Counted from the first letter of the stretch, positions 14,383-22,334 are shown. The stretch is DNA of 26,696 nucleotides from an uncultured Prevotellaceae bacterium (GCA_937898415.1 CALDLA010000177.1:1-26696), one strand, 5' to 3'. A program made the numbers and translations. Notes: a model not told the origin generated them from the letters alone.

Positions 14383-16506
14383 ATGAAAACAAGAAAAGCC
14401 TTGATGACCATCGCAATGACTACAGCAATGATGGCAACCTTTAATGCCTGTCAGCAGGCACAACGTGAGAATCCATTGCTCGAGGAGAGCCTGTTGCCCT
14501 ACGGCGCACCCGACTTCAGCAAGATACAGACGGCCGACTACCTGCCCGCCTTCGAGGAGGGCATCCGTCAGCAGCGCGAGAACATCCAGAAGATTGTCGA
14601 CTGTCAGGACTCGGCCACGTTCGAGAACACCATCCTGCCCCTCGAGGAGAGTGGACGACTGCTCGACCGCATCAGCCGCGTCTTCTTCGCCTTGGTGGAG
14701 GCCGACAAAACGCCTGAACTGGGTGATATCGAGAAGAAAGTGCAGCCCATGCTGACCGACCTCGAAAACGACATCATGTTCAACAAACCGCTCTTTGAGC
14801 GCATCCGTCAGGTCTACGACCATCAGCACGACGCGCTACAGGGCGAAGACCAGAAGCTGCTGGAAGAGACGTATAAGGAATTCGTGCGTAAGGGCGCCCT
14901 GCTGCCCGACGACAAGATGGAGCGCATGAAGCAGATTAACAAGCGCATCTCCGACCTGCAGACGGAGTGGGGCGACCTGCTACCCAATGCCACCAACGAT
15001 GCCGTCGTGTGGGTGGAGCAGGGGGAAGACCTGGCCGGACTCAGCGAGGCCGACATGGCCCAGTGCATGAAAGATGCGGAGAGCAGAGGCAAGAAGGCTC
15101 CCTATGCCATTGTTATCGTCAACACAACCCAGCAGGCACTCCTGGCCAGCCTCGACAACCGCGAGCTGCGCAAGAAGGTGTATGAGGCCTCCATCCACCG
15201 CGCTGACGGAACGGGCCAATACAACACCTTCCCGCTGGTCAGCGAGATAGCCAAACTGCGCGCCGAGCAGGCCGAGCTGATGGGCTATCCCAACTACGCC
15301 GCCTACTCCTTGGAGAAGACGATGGCCAAGACCCCTGAGAACGTCTACGCCTTCCTGAAGAGCCTCATCGCCCAGTACCGCCCAAAGGCCGATGCCGAGA
15401 CGAAGGCCATCGAGGATTTTGCCCGCCAGACGGAGGGCGCTGATTTTCAATTGCAGCCTTATGACCGCTTCTACTATTCTGCCAAAATGAAGAAACAGCT
15501 GCTCGACGTCTCCGATGATGAGGTGAAGCCGTATTTTAATGCCGACAGCGTCCTGCTCAACGGCGTCTTCTATGCCGCCAACCGTGCCTATGGTCTCACT
15601 TTCAAGGAGCGCAAGGACATTCCCCTCTACCACCCCGACATGAAGGCCTTCGAGGTCTTCGACAAGGACGGAAAACAGAAGGCGCTCTTCTACTGCGACT
15701 ACTTCCGTCGCCCCACCAAGCGCGGCGGTGCCTGGATGGACGGTTTCGCCAAGCAGAGCCGACAGTGGAACCAGCTGCCTATTATCTTTAATGTATGTAA
15801 TAGCGCCAAGGCTCCCGAGGGTCAGCCCTCGCTGCTGACATGGGACGAGGTGACCACGATGTTCCATGAGTTCGGACACGCCCTGCACGGCATCCTCTCC
15901 GACTGCCAGTACAACCGCCTGAGCGGTACCGCTGTGGCCCGCGACTTCGTCGAGATGCCCTCGCAGTTCAACGAGTCGTTCGCCTCCATCCCTGAGGTCT
16001 TCGACAACTATGCCCGTCACTACGAGACGGGTGAGCCGATGCCTGCCGACCTGAAGGAGCGCATGCTCAAGAGCATCAACTTCCAGACGGCTTACGCCTT
16101 AGGCGAGAATCTCGCCGCCACCTGCGTCGACCTCGCCTGGCACATGCTCGCCTCGAAGGACGTTCCTACGCCCGACCAGGCAGCCGCCTTCGAGACGGAG
16201 GCCCTGCGCCAGGTAGGGCTGCTCGACCCACAGGTTCCGCCCCGCTACTACACCAGCTACTTCAACCACGTCTTTGGCGGCGGCTATGCTGCCGGCTACT
16301 ACAGCTATCTGTGGACGGAGGTACTGGCTGTCAACATCGCCGACGTCTTTGCCCGTCGCGGAGCCCTCGACCCAGCTACTGGCCGCGACTTCTGCGACAA
16401 GGTCCTGAGCCGAGGCAACACGGGCGACCTCATGCAGATGTTCTCCGACTTTACGGGCATGGCCCAGCCCGATGCCTCCAGCCTCCTTAAAGCACGAGGA
16501 CTATGA
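14383..16506 (+). CDS. dcp: M3 family peptidyl-dipeptidase lipoprotein (Dcp-like)
   Basis: The 707-residue zinc metallopeptidase belongs to the M3 family and would remove dipeptides from the C-termini of peptides. The zinc site is clear: HEFGH at 495-499, with the third ligand Glu524 in RDFVEMPSQ, 29 residues after the first His as in Dcp. The C-terminal GGGYAAGYYSYLW matches the conserved substrate-binding loop. A lipobox (TFNAC, Cys23) replaces the cytoplasmic start seen in enterobacterial Dcp, so this one acts in the envelope. It lies three bases after the GH43 gene and overlaps the Nudix gene by four bases, forming one operon. Family assignment is firm; Dcp versus oligopeptidase A is likely but not certain. 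Confidence 0.93.
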   Translation: MKTRKALMTIAMTTAMMATFNACQQAQRENPLLEESLLPYGAPDFSKIQTADYLPAFEEGIRQQRENIQKIVDCQDSATFENTILPLEESGRLLDRISRVFFALVEADKTPELGDIEKKVQPMLTDLENDIMFNKPLFERIRQVYDHQHDALQGEDQKLLEETYKEFVRKGALLPDDKMERMKQINKRISDLQTEWGDLLPNATNDAVVWVEQGEDLAGLSEADMAQCMKDAESRGKKAPYAIVIVNTTQQALLASLDNRELRKKVYEASIHRADGTGQYNTFPLVSEIAKLRAEQAELMGYPNYAAYSLEKTMAKTPENVYAFLKSLIAQYRPKADAETKAIEDFARQTEGADFQLQPYDRFYYSAKMKKQLLDVSDDEVKPYFNADSVLLNGVFYAANRAYGLTFKERKDIPLYHPDMKAFEVFDKDGKQKALFYCDYFRRPTKRGGAWMDGFAKQSRQWNQLPIIFNVCNSAKAPEGQPSLLTWDEVTTMFHEFGHALHGILSDCQYNRLSGTAVARDFVEMPSQFNESFASIPEVFDNYARHYETGEPMPADLKERMLKSINFQTAYALGENLAATCVDLAWHMLASKDVPTPDQAAAFETEALRQVGLLDPQVPPRYYTSYFNHVFGGGYAAGYYSYLWTEVLAVNIADVFARRGALDPATGRDFCDKVLSRGNTGDLMQMFSDFTGMAQPDASSLLKARGL

Positions 16507-17009
16507 CGATGCAAGACAACAAGCAAGAAAGGTTTCCGATAGTCGACGACGAGGGGCACGTCGTCGGCTCGGCTACCCGAGGCGAGTGCCACAACGGTTC
16601 ACGACTGCTCCATCCAGTGGTCCATCTGCATGTGTTCAATTCGCGGGGCGAGGTCTACCTGCAGAAGCGACCTGAATGGAAGGACATCCAGCCAGGCAAG
16701 TGGGACACCAGCGTCGGCGGGCACATGGACTACGGCGAGACGCCTGAACAGGCACTGACGAGAGAGGTTCGCGAGGAACTCGGCATCACCGACTTCCAGC
16801 CCGAGCGCATCGGCAAATACGTCTTCGACAGCCGCCGCGAGCGCGAGCTGGTCTACGTCAACCGCACCACCTACGACGGCCCCGTCCGCCCTTCAGCTGA
16901 AGAGCTCGACGGCGGCCGCTTCTGGACGCTCGACGAGATACGTGCCGCCATCGGCCAGGGCCTCCTCACGCCCAATTTCGAGAGCGAGTTCCAGCAGTTC
17001 TTCCTGTAA
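16503..17009 (+). CDS. Nudix hydrolase
   Basis: The 168-residue protein contains a complete Nudix box, starting at GGHMDYGE and ending REVREELGI, which fits Gx5Ex7REUxEExGU and supplies the metal-binding glutamates. The N-terminal FPIVDDEGHVVGSATRGECHNG and HPVVHLHVFNSRGEVYLQKR resemble the YfcD/isopentenyl-diphosphate isomerase-like Nudix group. The substrate is some nucleoside diphosphate or similar pyrophosphate compound and cannot be named. Translation is coupled to dcp through an ATGA overlap. The stop codon is only about ten bases from the convergent peptidase gene. Confidence 0.9.
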   Translation: MTMQDNKQERFPIVDDEGHVVGSATRGECHNGSRLLHPVVHLHVFNSRGEVYLQKRPEWKDIQPGKWDTSVGGHMDYGETPEQALTREVREELGITDFQPERIGKYVFDSRRERELVYVNRTTYDGPVRPSAEELDGGRFWTLDEIRAAIGQGLLTPNFESEFQQFFL

Positions 17010-17019
17010 AAAAGCATGA

Positions 17020-17721
17020 TTATTCCGCCTTCCGCACTACTACAAAGAGGCGCTGGCAACACTCAATAGAGATGTTCCACATGGCGTCGAACTGGTCGAT
17101 GGGAAGCGACTCGTTGTATGACGGGTTGTCCTTTACGTTTCTGTACTTCTCAACGGAGTTCTGGATGAAGAAATGGGACTCGTCGTAGCCCACGACGGGG
17201 ACATAGTGCATCGACTTGCGGTTATAGAGCAGCAGCGCGATGACGGGGATACCTTGACTGACCGCATCTTTCAGGTCGTCTGTGGTTCCTGTGTAGTATT
17301 CCGTCTTGTAGCCCTTGTGCAGCTCCTCGAAGAACGTCTTGAAGCAGCGGGGGAAGGCGCCGCCTTCGTACTTATAGGGGAAAGAATCCTGATGATACAA
17401 CTCGACACCATTAGCCGCCTCGCCATAGAACCGCAGCAGGTAGGCACTGGAACAGGCGGCACACTCGACCTTCGTCTGGGTGTCAGGCGCTGGGTTCGGC
17501 GTTATCAGATAGGACGAGGGATGGTTGTGGCTGGCGGTGTATTTCGCTGGCACCACCAGCATGTTCTCACGGACGTAGGCTTTCTCCTCGTCCGACATTT
17601 CGTTGAGCAGTTCCACCACCTTACTGAAAAAATCGTCCTGGTTCTGGGCGTTAGCGACGGATGCCCACAACAGCATGGCAACGAGCAATGCAGATGACAA
17701 AAAACGGTAACTTTTCTTCAT
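17020..17721 (-). CDS. Secreted C39-like (papain-fold) cysteine peptidase
   Basis: The 233-residue product has a clear Sec signal peptide (ALLVAMLLWASVANAQ). The mature part carries ECAACSSAYLLRFYG, where the first Cys is in the place of the catalytic Cys of C39-like peptidases, followed by KSMHYVPVVGYDESHFFIQNS, which gives the His and the Asn/Asp of the triad. The length and the AYLLRFYG helix fit the Peptidase_C39_2 group. There is no ABC transporter or bacteriocin gene nearby, so this is probably a free periplasmic or secreted peptidase rather than a bacteriocin-processing one. The second Cys in CAAC could also be the nucleophile. The gene is monocistronic and faces the Nudix gene. Confidence 0.72.
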   Translation of the reverse strand: MKKSYRFLSSALLVAMLLWASVANAQNQDDFFSKVVELLNEMSDEEKAYVRENMLVVPAKYTASHNHPSSYLITPNPAPDTQTKVECAACSSAYLLRFYGEAANGVELYHQDSFPYKYEGGAFPRCFKTFFEELHKGYKTEYYTGTTDDLKDAVSQGIPVIALLLYNRKSMHYVPVVGYDESHFFIQNSVEKYRNVKDNPSYNESLPIDQFDAMWNISIECCQRLFVVVRKAE

Positions 17722-17729
17722 ATCGGCTA

Positions 17730-17752
17730 CAAAGATAGTGTTTTTTCTCCAA
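17730..17752 (-). promoter_or_regulatory. Promoter of the C39-like peptidase gene
   Basis: On the minus strand TATCTTTG (17737-17730) lies 8 bases before the ATG at 17721, which implies a very short leader. A TTG (17752-17750) lies 12 bases upstream of the -7 element; a TTTG at canonical spacing is not seen. Confidence 0.5.
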
Positions 17753-17756
17753 TTAT

Positions 17757-17787
17757 TTTGCTAAAAAGAAAAAAAGTGGTACATTTG
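17757..17787 (+). promoter_or_regulatory. Promoter of the glsB-phosphatase-metY operon
   Basis: TTTG (17757-17760), a 19-base spacer and TACATTTG (17780-17787) give a full match to the Bacteroidota promoter consensus. The predicted leader is about 33 bases to the ATG at 17827. Confidence 0.7.
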
Positions 17788-17826
17788 CACTGAAATTAAT
17801 TAAAATCATCATAAAATAACTGACCT

Positions 17827-18069
17827 ATGATTGGAATACTTTTATCTATTGTTATCGGATGTCTGGCTGGTTTCTGTGCCGGCAAGTTGATGAAGGGCGG
17901 CGGTTTCGGCTTCCTGATGAACCTGCTGTTGGGTCTCTTCGGCGGTGCCTTAGGCGGCTGGATTTTCAACCTGTTAGGCATTGAGTGGGGCGGACTGCTC
18001 GGACAGTTGGGCACGGCCATCATCGGCGCCGTTGTCATCCTCTATGTGGCATCGCTGCTGAAGAAGTAA
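17827..18069 (+). CDS. GlsB/YeaQ/YmgE family small membrane protein
   Basis: The 80-residue protein is almost entirely hydrophobic, with three predicted membrane segments and glycine-rich motifs (IGCLAGFCAGKLMKGGGFG, GLFGGALGGWIFNLLG) typical of the transglycosylase-associated/GlsB family. Members are often induced by stress; their biochemical role is unknown. It is the first gene of a three-gene operon, ten bases before the phosphatase. Confidence 0.92.
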   Translation: MIGILLSIVIGCLAGFCAGKLMKGGGFGFLMNLLLGLFGGALGGWIFNLLGIEWGGLLGQLGTAIIGAVVILYVASLLKK

Positions 18070-18079
18070 CCGCACGGTC

Positions 18080-18529
18080 ATGCATCGCATACTCTTCGTC
18101 TGCCACGGGAACATCTGTCGTAGCCCGATGGCAGAGTTTGTCATGAAGGAGCTCGTCAGTCAGGCTGGGCGTGAGGACGACTTCTACATAGAGTCGGCGG
18201 CCACATCAACGGAGGAGATAGGCAACGAGGTCTATCCGCCAGCCCGACGGAAACTGGCGGAGCACGGCATCGGCTGCAAGGGCAAGACGGCCCGACAGAT
18301 GACGCGGCGTGACTATGACCGCTTCGACCTGCTGATAGGCATGGACGCATGGAACATCCGCAACATGACGCGCATCAGCGGCGGCGACCCTGAGGGGAAG
18401 ATCCGGATGCTGATGGACTTTACTGATCGTCACGGCGACGTGGCTGACCCGTGGTACACTGGCAACTTCGAGGCGACGTGGCGCGACGTGCTGGAGGGAT
18501 GTGAATGTCTGCTGAGGCAGTTAAAATAG
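18080..18529 (+). CDS. Low-molecular-weight protein-tyrosine phosphatase
   Basis: The 149-residue cytoplasmic enzyme has the P-loop VCHGNICRSPMAEF near the N-terminus (Cys8 nucleophile, Arg14) and the general-acid loop VADPWYTGNF with the conserved DPW. Length and motif positions are normal for the family. Bacterial members often act on tyrosine-phosphorylated capsule-synthesis kinases, but no such kinase or capsule gene is nearby. It sits between the GlsB-type gene and metY; its 3' end is 23 bases before the metY ATG. Confidence 0.95.
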   Translation: MHRILFVCHGNICRSPMAEFVMKELVSQAGREDDFYIESAATSTEEIGNEVYPPARRKLAEHGIGCKGKTARQMTRRDYDRFDLLIGMDAWNIRNMTRISGGDPEGKIRMLMDFTDRHGDVADPWYTGNFEATWRDVLEGCECLLRQLK

Positions 18530-18552
18530 TAATCAACAACTTAAAAATAGAA

Positions 18553-19836
18553 ATGGAAAAGAAATTCAAGCAGGGAACGCTCTGCGTACAGGCTGGCTAC
18601 AAGGCCAAGAACGGTGAACCGATAGAGTTGCCCATCATCCAGTCGACGACATTCAAGTACGACGATTCGGACGAGATGGCAAAGTTGTTTGACTTAGAGA
18701 AGGAGGGCTACTTCTACACCCGCCTGCAGAACCCGACGAACGACGCCGTGGCGGCTAAGATTGCCACGTTGGAAGGCGGTGTGGGTGCCGTGCTGACCTC
18801 GTCAGGTCAGGCAGCTAACTTCTACGCGCTGTTCAACATCTGTCAGGCCGGCGACCACTTCATCACCTCGAACGAAATCTACGGCGGCACCTACAACCTC
18901 TTCGGCGTAACGCTGAAGAAGCTGGGCATTGACTGCACGTTCATCTCGCAGGAAGCAACTGACGAGGAGATTCAGGCAGCCTTTCGTCCCAACACGAAGG
19001 CTGTGTTCGGCGAGACCATCTCGAATCCCGGCTGCGCCGTCTTCGACATTGAGCGCTTCGCCAAGATAGCCCACAAGAACGGTGTGCCCCTCATCGTGGA
19101 CAATACGTTCGCTACGCCCGTCAACTGCCGTCCCTTCGAGTGGGGCGCCGACATTGTCACCCACTCCACCACAAAGTACATGGACGGTCTGGCTACCCAG
19201 GTGGGCGGTGTCGTCGTCGATAGCGGCAACTTCGACTGGCTGGCTAATGCCGAGAAATTCCCCGGCCTCTGCACCCCTGATGAGTCGTACCACGGACTGA
19301 CCTACGTGAAGGCCTTCGGCAAGATGGGCTACACGACAAAGCTGGTGGCCCAGCTGATGCGCGACCTCGGCTCGATTCCTGCTCCCCAGAACTCGTTCCT
19401 GCTGCACCTCGGACTGCAGACCCTCCACCTGCGCATGGCCCAGCACTGCAAGAACGCCCAGCGCGTGGCAGAGTTCCTGCACGACAACGAGAAGGTGGCC
19501 TGGGTACACTACTGCGGACTGAAGGAGGACCCCTACTACGAACTGGGACAGAAGTACCTGCCCGACGGCTCATGCGGCGTCATTGCCTTTGGTTTAAAAG
19601 GTACGCGCGAGACGGCCATCAAGTGGATGGACTCGCTGGAGATGATCAACATCGTGACCCACGTGGCCGATGCCCGCACTTGCGTATTGCATCCTGCCTC
19701 GCATACCCACCGCCAGCTCAGCGACGAGCAACTGCTGGAGGCCGGCGTGGCTCCCGACCTGATCCGACTGAGCGTCGGTATCGAGGACGTGGAGGACATC
19801 CTCAACGACATCAAGCAGGCACTCGACAAGATTTAG
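18553..19836 (+). CDS. metY: O-acetylhomoserine sulfhydrylase (aminocarboxypropyltransferase)
   Basis: The 427-residue PLP enzyme makes homocysteine from O-acetylhomoserine and sulfide, in methionine synthesis. Family features are TLCVQAGYKAKNGEP at the N-terminus, YTRLQNPTNDAVAAKIATLEGG, SSGQAAN for phosphate binding, VDNTFATPVNCRPFEWGADI, and the PLP lysine in THSTTKYMDG. The C-terminal THVADARTCVLHPASHTHRQL and IRLSVGIEDVEDI are typical. ATG at 18553 was chosen because the family begins MEKKF...; the frame opens earlier at 18505 inside the phosphatase gene. MetY rather than cystathionine gamma-synthase is favoured by length and by the large loop around the PLP site. Confidence 0.93.
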   Translation: MEKKFKQGTLCVQAGYKAKNGEPIELPIIQSTTFKYDDSDEMAKLFDLEKEGYFYTRLQNPTNDAVAAKIATLEGGVGAVLTSSGQAANFYALFNICQAGDHFITSNEIYGGTYNLFGVTLKKLGIDCTFISQEATDEEIQAAFRPNTKAVFGETISNPGCAVFDIERFAKIAHKNGVPLIVDNTFATPVNCRPFEWGADIVTHSTTKYMDGLATQVGGVVVDSGNFDWLANAEKFPGLCTPDESYHGLTYVKAFGKMGYTTKLVAQLMRDLGSIPAPQNSFLLHLGLQTLHLRMAQHCKNAQRVAEFLHDNEKVAWVHYCGLKEDPYYELGQKYLPDGSCGVIAFGLKGTRETAIKWMDSLEMINIVTHVADARTCVLHPASHTHRQLSDEQLLEAGVAPDLIRLSVGIEDVEDILNDIKQALDKI

Positions 19837-19865
19837 TTTCGCATCTTGAAAGATATTCAAAAGTT

Positions 19866-19899
19866 AATGCAACAAAAATCTCATGGTTTTTGTTGCATT
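19866..19899. repeat. Perfect 13-bp inverted repeat between metY and the CE1 esterase
   Basis: AATGCAACAAAAA (19866-19878) and TTTTTGTTGCATT (19887-19899) are exact reverse complements with an 8-base loop. The element starts 30 bases after the metY stop codon and runs into the promoter of the next gene. It could be a terminator for the operon on the left (weak, AT-rich stem) or an operator for the esterase gene. Confidence 0.9.
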
Positions 19900-19912
19900 C
19901 TTTGTAATTTTG
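19889..19912 (+). promoter_or_regulatory. Promoter of the CE1 esterase gene
   Basis: TAATTTTG (19905-19912) matches the -7 consensus, 28 bases before the ATG at 19940. A TTTG (19889-19892) lies 12 bases upstream and is inside the right arm of the inverted repeat. Confidence 0.55.
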
Positions 19913-19939
19913 CAGCTGAAATCAAAAACCAAAACCAAT

Positions 19940-21703
19940 ATGAGAAAAGCATTACTAACCTTCTGCCTGCTGACGGCAGGCCTGCTGCCCCTGATAGCAG
20001 ACAACATCACTGTGGGTGGCCAACAACGTTCGTACAATGTCTATGCACCCAAGAACCTGGGCGAGGGCCGTCCGCTGCTCATCTTCTGTCACGGCTACAA
20101 CCAGGACGCCAACTGGATGCAGAACAGTGAGTTCAAGAACGACAACGTGAGTATGGAAGCCGTGTGCGACACCGCCAAGTTCGTGGTCGTATTCCCCAAT
20201 GGTATTGATCGCGCGTGGGACACTGGCGGCGACCGCGACATCAACTTCATCAAGGCCATCATCGAGAAGATGGTGACACAACACAAGATTGACCGCAACC
20301 GCATCTATCTCGGTGGATTCTCGATGGGCGGCATGCTGACCTACAACGCCATCAACAAGATGTCCGACATCATTGCTGCTTTCGTTTCCTGCAGCGGCCC
20401 GTCAGTCATCACACCAAAAACCGGCTTACGTCCGATACCCCTGCTGCATATTCAGGGAACGGCCGACAACTGGGGTGGCGTCCAGCCTGCGCTCAATCCG
20501 TGGATCAAGCACAACGGATGTTCCACGACGGATAAGGTCATTAACAATTACAACGGCTTCAGCGGTGCCAAACTGCATATCTGGGGTCCAGGCAATGATG
20601 GCGTCGAAGTGCGGCTCATAGAACTCAAGGACAAAGGTCACTGGATTTGCAAGGAGCCACAGGTGTATACGGGTAAGGAAATCTGGAACTTCTGTAAGAA
20701 CTATTCACTGAACCGCACAAAGCCCAGCGTGAGCATCACCTCGCCGAAGGCTGGCCTCAGCTATACTTCTTTTGCACCGTCGGGCACAGCTACGTTTCCC
20801 GACATCGCCATCACGGCGAATGCCGACGACCCTAACGGCACTATCGAGAAGGTAGAGTTCTTCGACGGCAATACGCTGCTGGCTACCTGTACCGCCAAGC
20901 CATACAAGGCTACGCTGACAGGCGTCAAGTCGGGTACTCACACGCTCAAAGTAGTGGCTACCGACAACGACGGTGAGACGTCCTCGGCCTCGGTTTCCGT
21001 CACGCTGTCGGCTCCGCAGTCGCTGGCTCTGGCGTCACAGTCGCAGTTCAAGGAAGGCGGTTGCATTCCTACTGGCTGGGTTACCTACGATAGCTCTGAG
21101 AAGCGTGTGGGCTACAGCAACGGCTTCTCCCAAGGTTGTCGTATCCTGCAACTGACAGGCACGTCCAAGTCCTTCAGCTACGGTCTCTATTTCCGCAACA
21201 TCAACGGCACGAAGCACGCCGGTTATGCCAAGTACGGCCTGGCCGATGCTGGCGCCACACTCACGCTGGACCCTGGTCACTATGTACTGAAATACAAGGC
21301 CTGCAACTGGAACCGCGAAGAATTCTCTCCGTTGGAGTTCGCCATCGAGACCCGCTCAGGTACGACCATAGCCAGCACCACCTACACGCCGACCGTCAAC
21401 ATCGGCAATAAGGTCGATAACAGTTTCACTGGCGTCACCGAACAGCAGTTTGAGTTCGACATTACTACGCAGGGCAACTACGTCATCGCTGCATACGCCG
21501 ACGCTGCAGAATGGAGCGACGGCATGATTGGCGGACTTACGTTGACAGCCAAGAGCTATGTGGCCACAGGCATCTCCACCCTGCCGACAGTCGACAGCAG
21601 CGCCGACCGTGATGCCATCTACGACTTATCGGGTCGTCGCGTCAGCCGTCCCACTCGTGACGGACTCTATATTAAGAATGGTAAAAAGATGGTGGTTCGC
21701 TAA
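19940..21703 (+). CDS. Secreted CE1-type esterase with Ig-like domain and Prevotella-type C-terminal motif
   Basis: The product has 587 residues. A signal peptide (MRKALLTFCLLTAGLLPLIA) precedes an alpha/beta-hydrolase of the CE1/feruloyl esterase/PHB depolymerase-like group (about 20-255): RPLLIFCHGYNQDANWM, the nucleophile motif GGFSMGG (Ser128), the Asp region LLHIQGTADNWGG and a late His in KGHWICKEP. Residues about 260-360 form a bacterial Ig-like domain (SITSPKAG ... IEKVEFFDGNTLLAT). About 365-550 is a beta-sandwich without a clear family. The last 35 residues contain AIYDLSGRRVSRPTRDGLYI and NGKKMVVR, a recurrent ending of secreted Prevotella proteins that may be a type IX-like sorting signal. 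Probable substrates are acetyl or feruloyl groups on xylan; this is inferred from the family and the nearby GH43 genes. ATG at 19940 was chosen over 19883 because the signal peptide starts there and 19883 lies in the promoter. Confidence 0.85.
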   Translation: MRKALLTFCLLTAGLLPLIADNITVGGQQRSYNVYAPKNLGEGRPLLIFCHGYNQDANWMQNSEFKNDNVSMEAVCDTAKFVVVFPNGIDRAWDTGGDRDINFIKAIIEKMVTQHKIDRNRIYLGGFSMGGMLTYNAINKMSDIIAAFVSCSGPSVITPKTGLRPIPLLHIQGTADNWGGVQPALNPWIKHNGCSTTDKVINNYNGFSGAKLHIWGPGNDGVEVRLIELKDKGHWICKEPQVYTGKEIWNFCKNYSLNRTKPSVSITSPKAGLSYTSFAPSGTATFPDIAITANADDPNGTIEKVEFFDGNTLLATCTAKPYKATLTGVKSGTHTLKVVATDNDGETSSASVSVTLSAPQSLALASQSQFKEGGCIPTGWVTYDSSEKRVGYSNGFSQGCRILQLTGTSKSFSYGLYFRNINGTKHAGYAKYGLADAGATLTLDPGHYVLKYKACNWNREEFSPLEFAIETRSGTTIASTTYTPTVNIGNKVDNSFTGVTEQQFEFDITTQGNYVIAAYADAAEWSDGMIGGLTLTAKSYVATGISTLPTVDSSADRDAIYDLSGRRVSRPTRDGLYIKNGKKMVVR

Positions 21704-21734
21704 GTCTGAGCCATCAGGCACGAATAACCCGTTT

Positions 21735-21768
21735 TGCCAGAATGTCAGACCGAAATGACATTCTGGCA
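21735..21768. promoter_or_regulatory. Perfect 13-bp inverted repeat upstream of hsp20
   Basis: TGCCAGAATGTCA (21735-21747) and TGACATTCTGGCA (21756-21768) are exact reverse complements around an 8-base loop. It is 31 bases after the esterase stop codon and is followed by CTTTTT, so it can serve as an intrinsic terminator. It also ends only 13 bases before the sigma-54 -24 element and has the TGTCA-TGACA dyad form of a regulator-binding site, so a double role is possible. Confidence 0.8.
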
Positions 21769-21781
21769 TACTTTTTCCTAC

Positions 21782-21797
21782 TGGCACGCATCTTGCA
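21782..21797 (+). promoter_or_regulatory. Sigma-54 promoter of hsp20
   Basis: TGGCACGCATCTTGCA fits the -24/-12 consensus TGGCACG-N4-TTGCA exactly, with the GG and GC pairs ten bases apart. Transcription would start about 12 bases further on, giving a leader of about 70 bases to the hsp20 ATG. No TANNTTTG element is seen in this intergenic region, so sigma-54 may be the only promoter here. Confidence 0.85.
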
Positions 21798-21869
21798 TAT
21801 ACCTCAGTGAAAGCCGCAAGGCAATCAAAGAAAAGAACAATAAGTTAAACCCTTTAAAACAATAGAATT

Positions 21870-21875
21870 AGGAGG
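21870..21875 (+). promoter_or_regulatory. Strong Shine-Dalgarno sequence before hsp20
   Basis: AGGAGG is a perfect ribosome binding site, which is rare in Bacteroidota. It lies 2 bases before the ATG at 21878 and 8 bases before the in-frame ATG at 21884, so the second ATG is better placed. Confidence 0.75.
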
Positions 21876-21883
21876 TAATGATT

Positions 21884-22306
21884 ATGCTACCAGTAATGTT
21901 TAAGAACAGTTGGTTTCCTACCGTGTTTGACGACTTCATGAACGACTTCACGCCAAATACCTGCAAGACGACCGCTCCGGCCGTTAACGTCAGAGAAGAT
22001 GAGAAGGCTTACACCATGGAGGTGGCCGCTCCCGGCATCAAGAAGGAGTACTGCCGTGTGAACCTGACAGAGGATGGCTATCTCTCGATTGCCATTGAGA
22101 ATAAGATGGAACACAAGGAGGAGGACAAGAAGCAGCACTACCTGCGCCGTGAGTTCTCATACACCAACTACCAGCAGAACTACACGCTGCCTGAGGATGT
22201 GGTGAAGGACAAGATTTCGGCCCGCGTTGAGAACGGCATCCTGACCGTTACCCTGCCGAAGGAGGAGAAAGAGGCCAAGGTTTCTAAGTCAATAGAAGTT
22301 TCATAA
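21884..22306 (+). CDS. Hsp20/alpha-crystallin small heat-shock protein
   Basis: The product has 140 residues from ATG 21884 (142 from ATG 21878). It is an ATP-independent chaperone that holds unfolding proteins. The alpha-crystallin domain spans about 30-130: PAVNVREDEKAYTMEVAAPGIKKE, the LTEDGYLSIAIENK strand, REFSYTNYQQNYTLPEDV and the signature ARVENGILTVTLPKEE. The end, SKSIEVS, gives an I-x-V pattern like the C-terminal oligomerisation motif. The start at 21884 is preferred because of the spacing to the AGGAGG site. Expression from a sigma-54 promoter, with a long leader and a strong ribosome site, implies sharp induction through an enhancer-binding regulator. It is a single-gene unit with a terminator downstream. 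Confidence 0.93.
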   Translation: MLPVMFKNSWFPTVFDDFMNDFTPNTCKTTAPAVNVREDEKAYTMEVAAPGIKKEYCRVNLTEDGYLSIAIENKMEHKEEDKKQHYLRREFSYTNYQQNYTLPEDVVKDKISARVENGILTVTLPKEEKEAKVSKSIEVS

Positions 22307-22334
22307 AGGTTTAAGGTTTCAATAAGTTGATTGG

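Noticed and set aside
14980..16020. 346-residue open frame on the minus strand inside dcp
   Set aside because: It is the reverse-strand shadow of a well-conserved M3 peptidase gene; its composition is Val/Leu/Gly-rich without motifs.
17020..17721. Bacteriocin-processing peptidase
   Set aside because: The C39-like fold is a stand-alone secreted protein with a signal peptide; no ABC exporter or double-glycine leader peptide gene is nearby.
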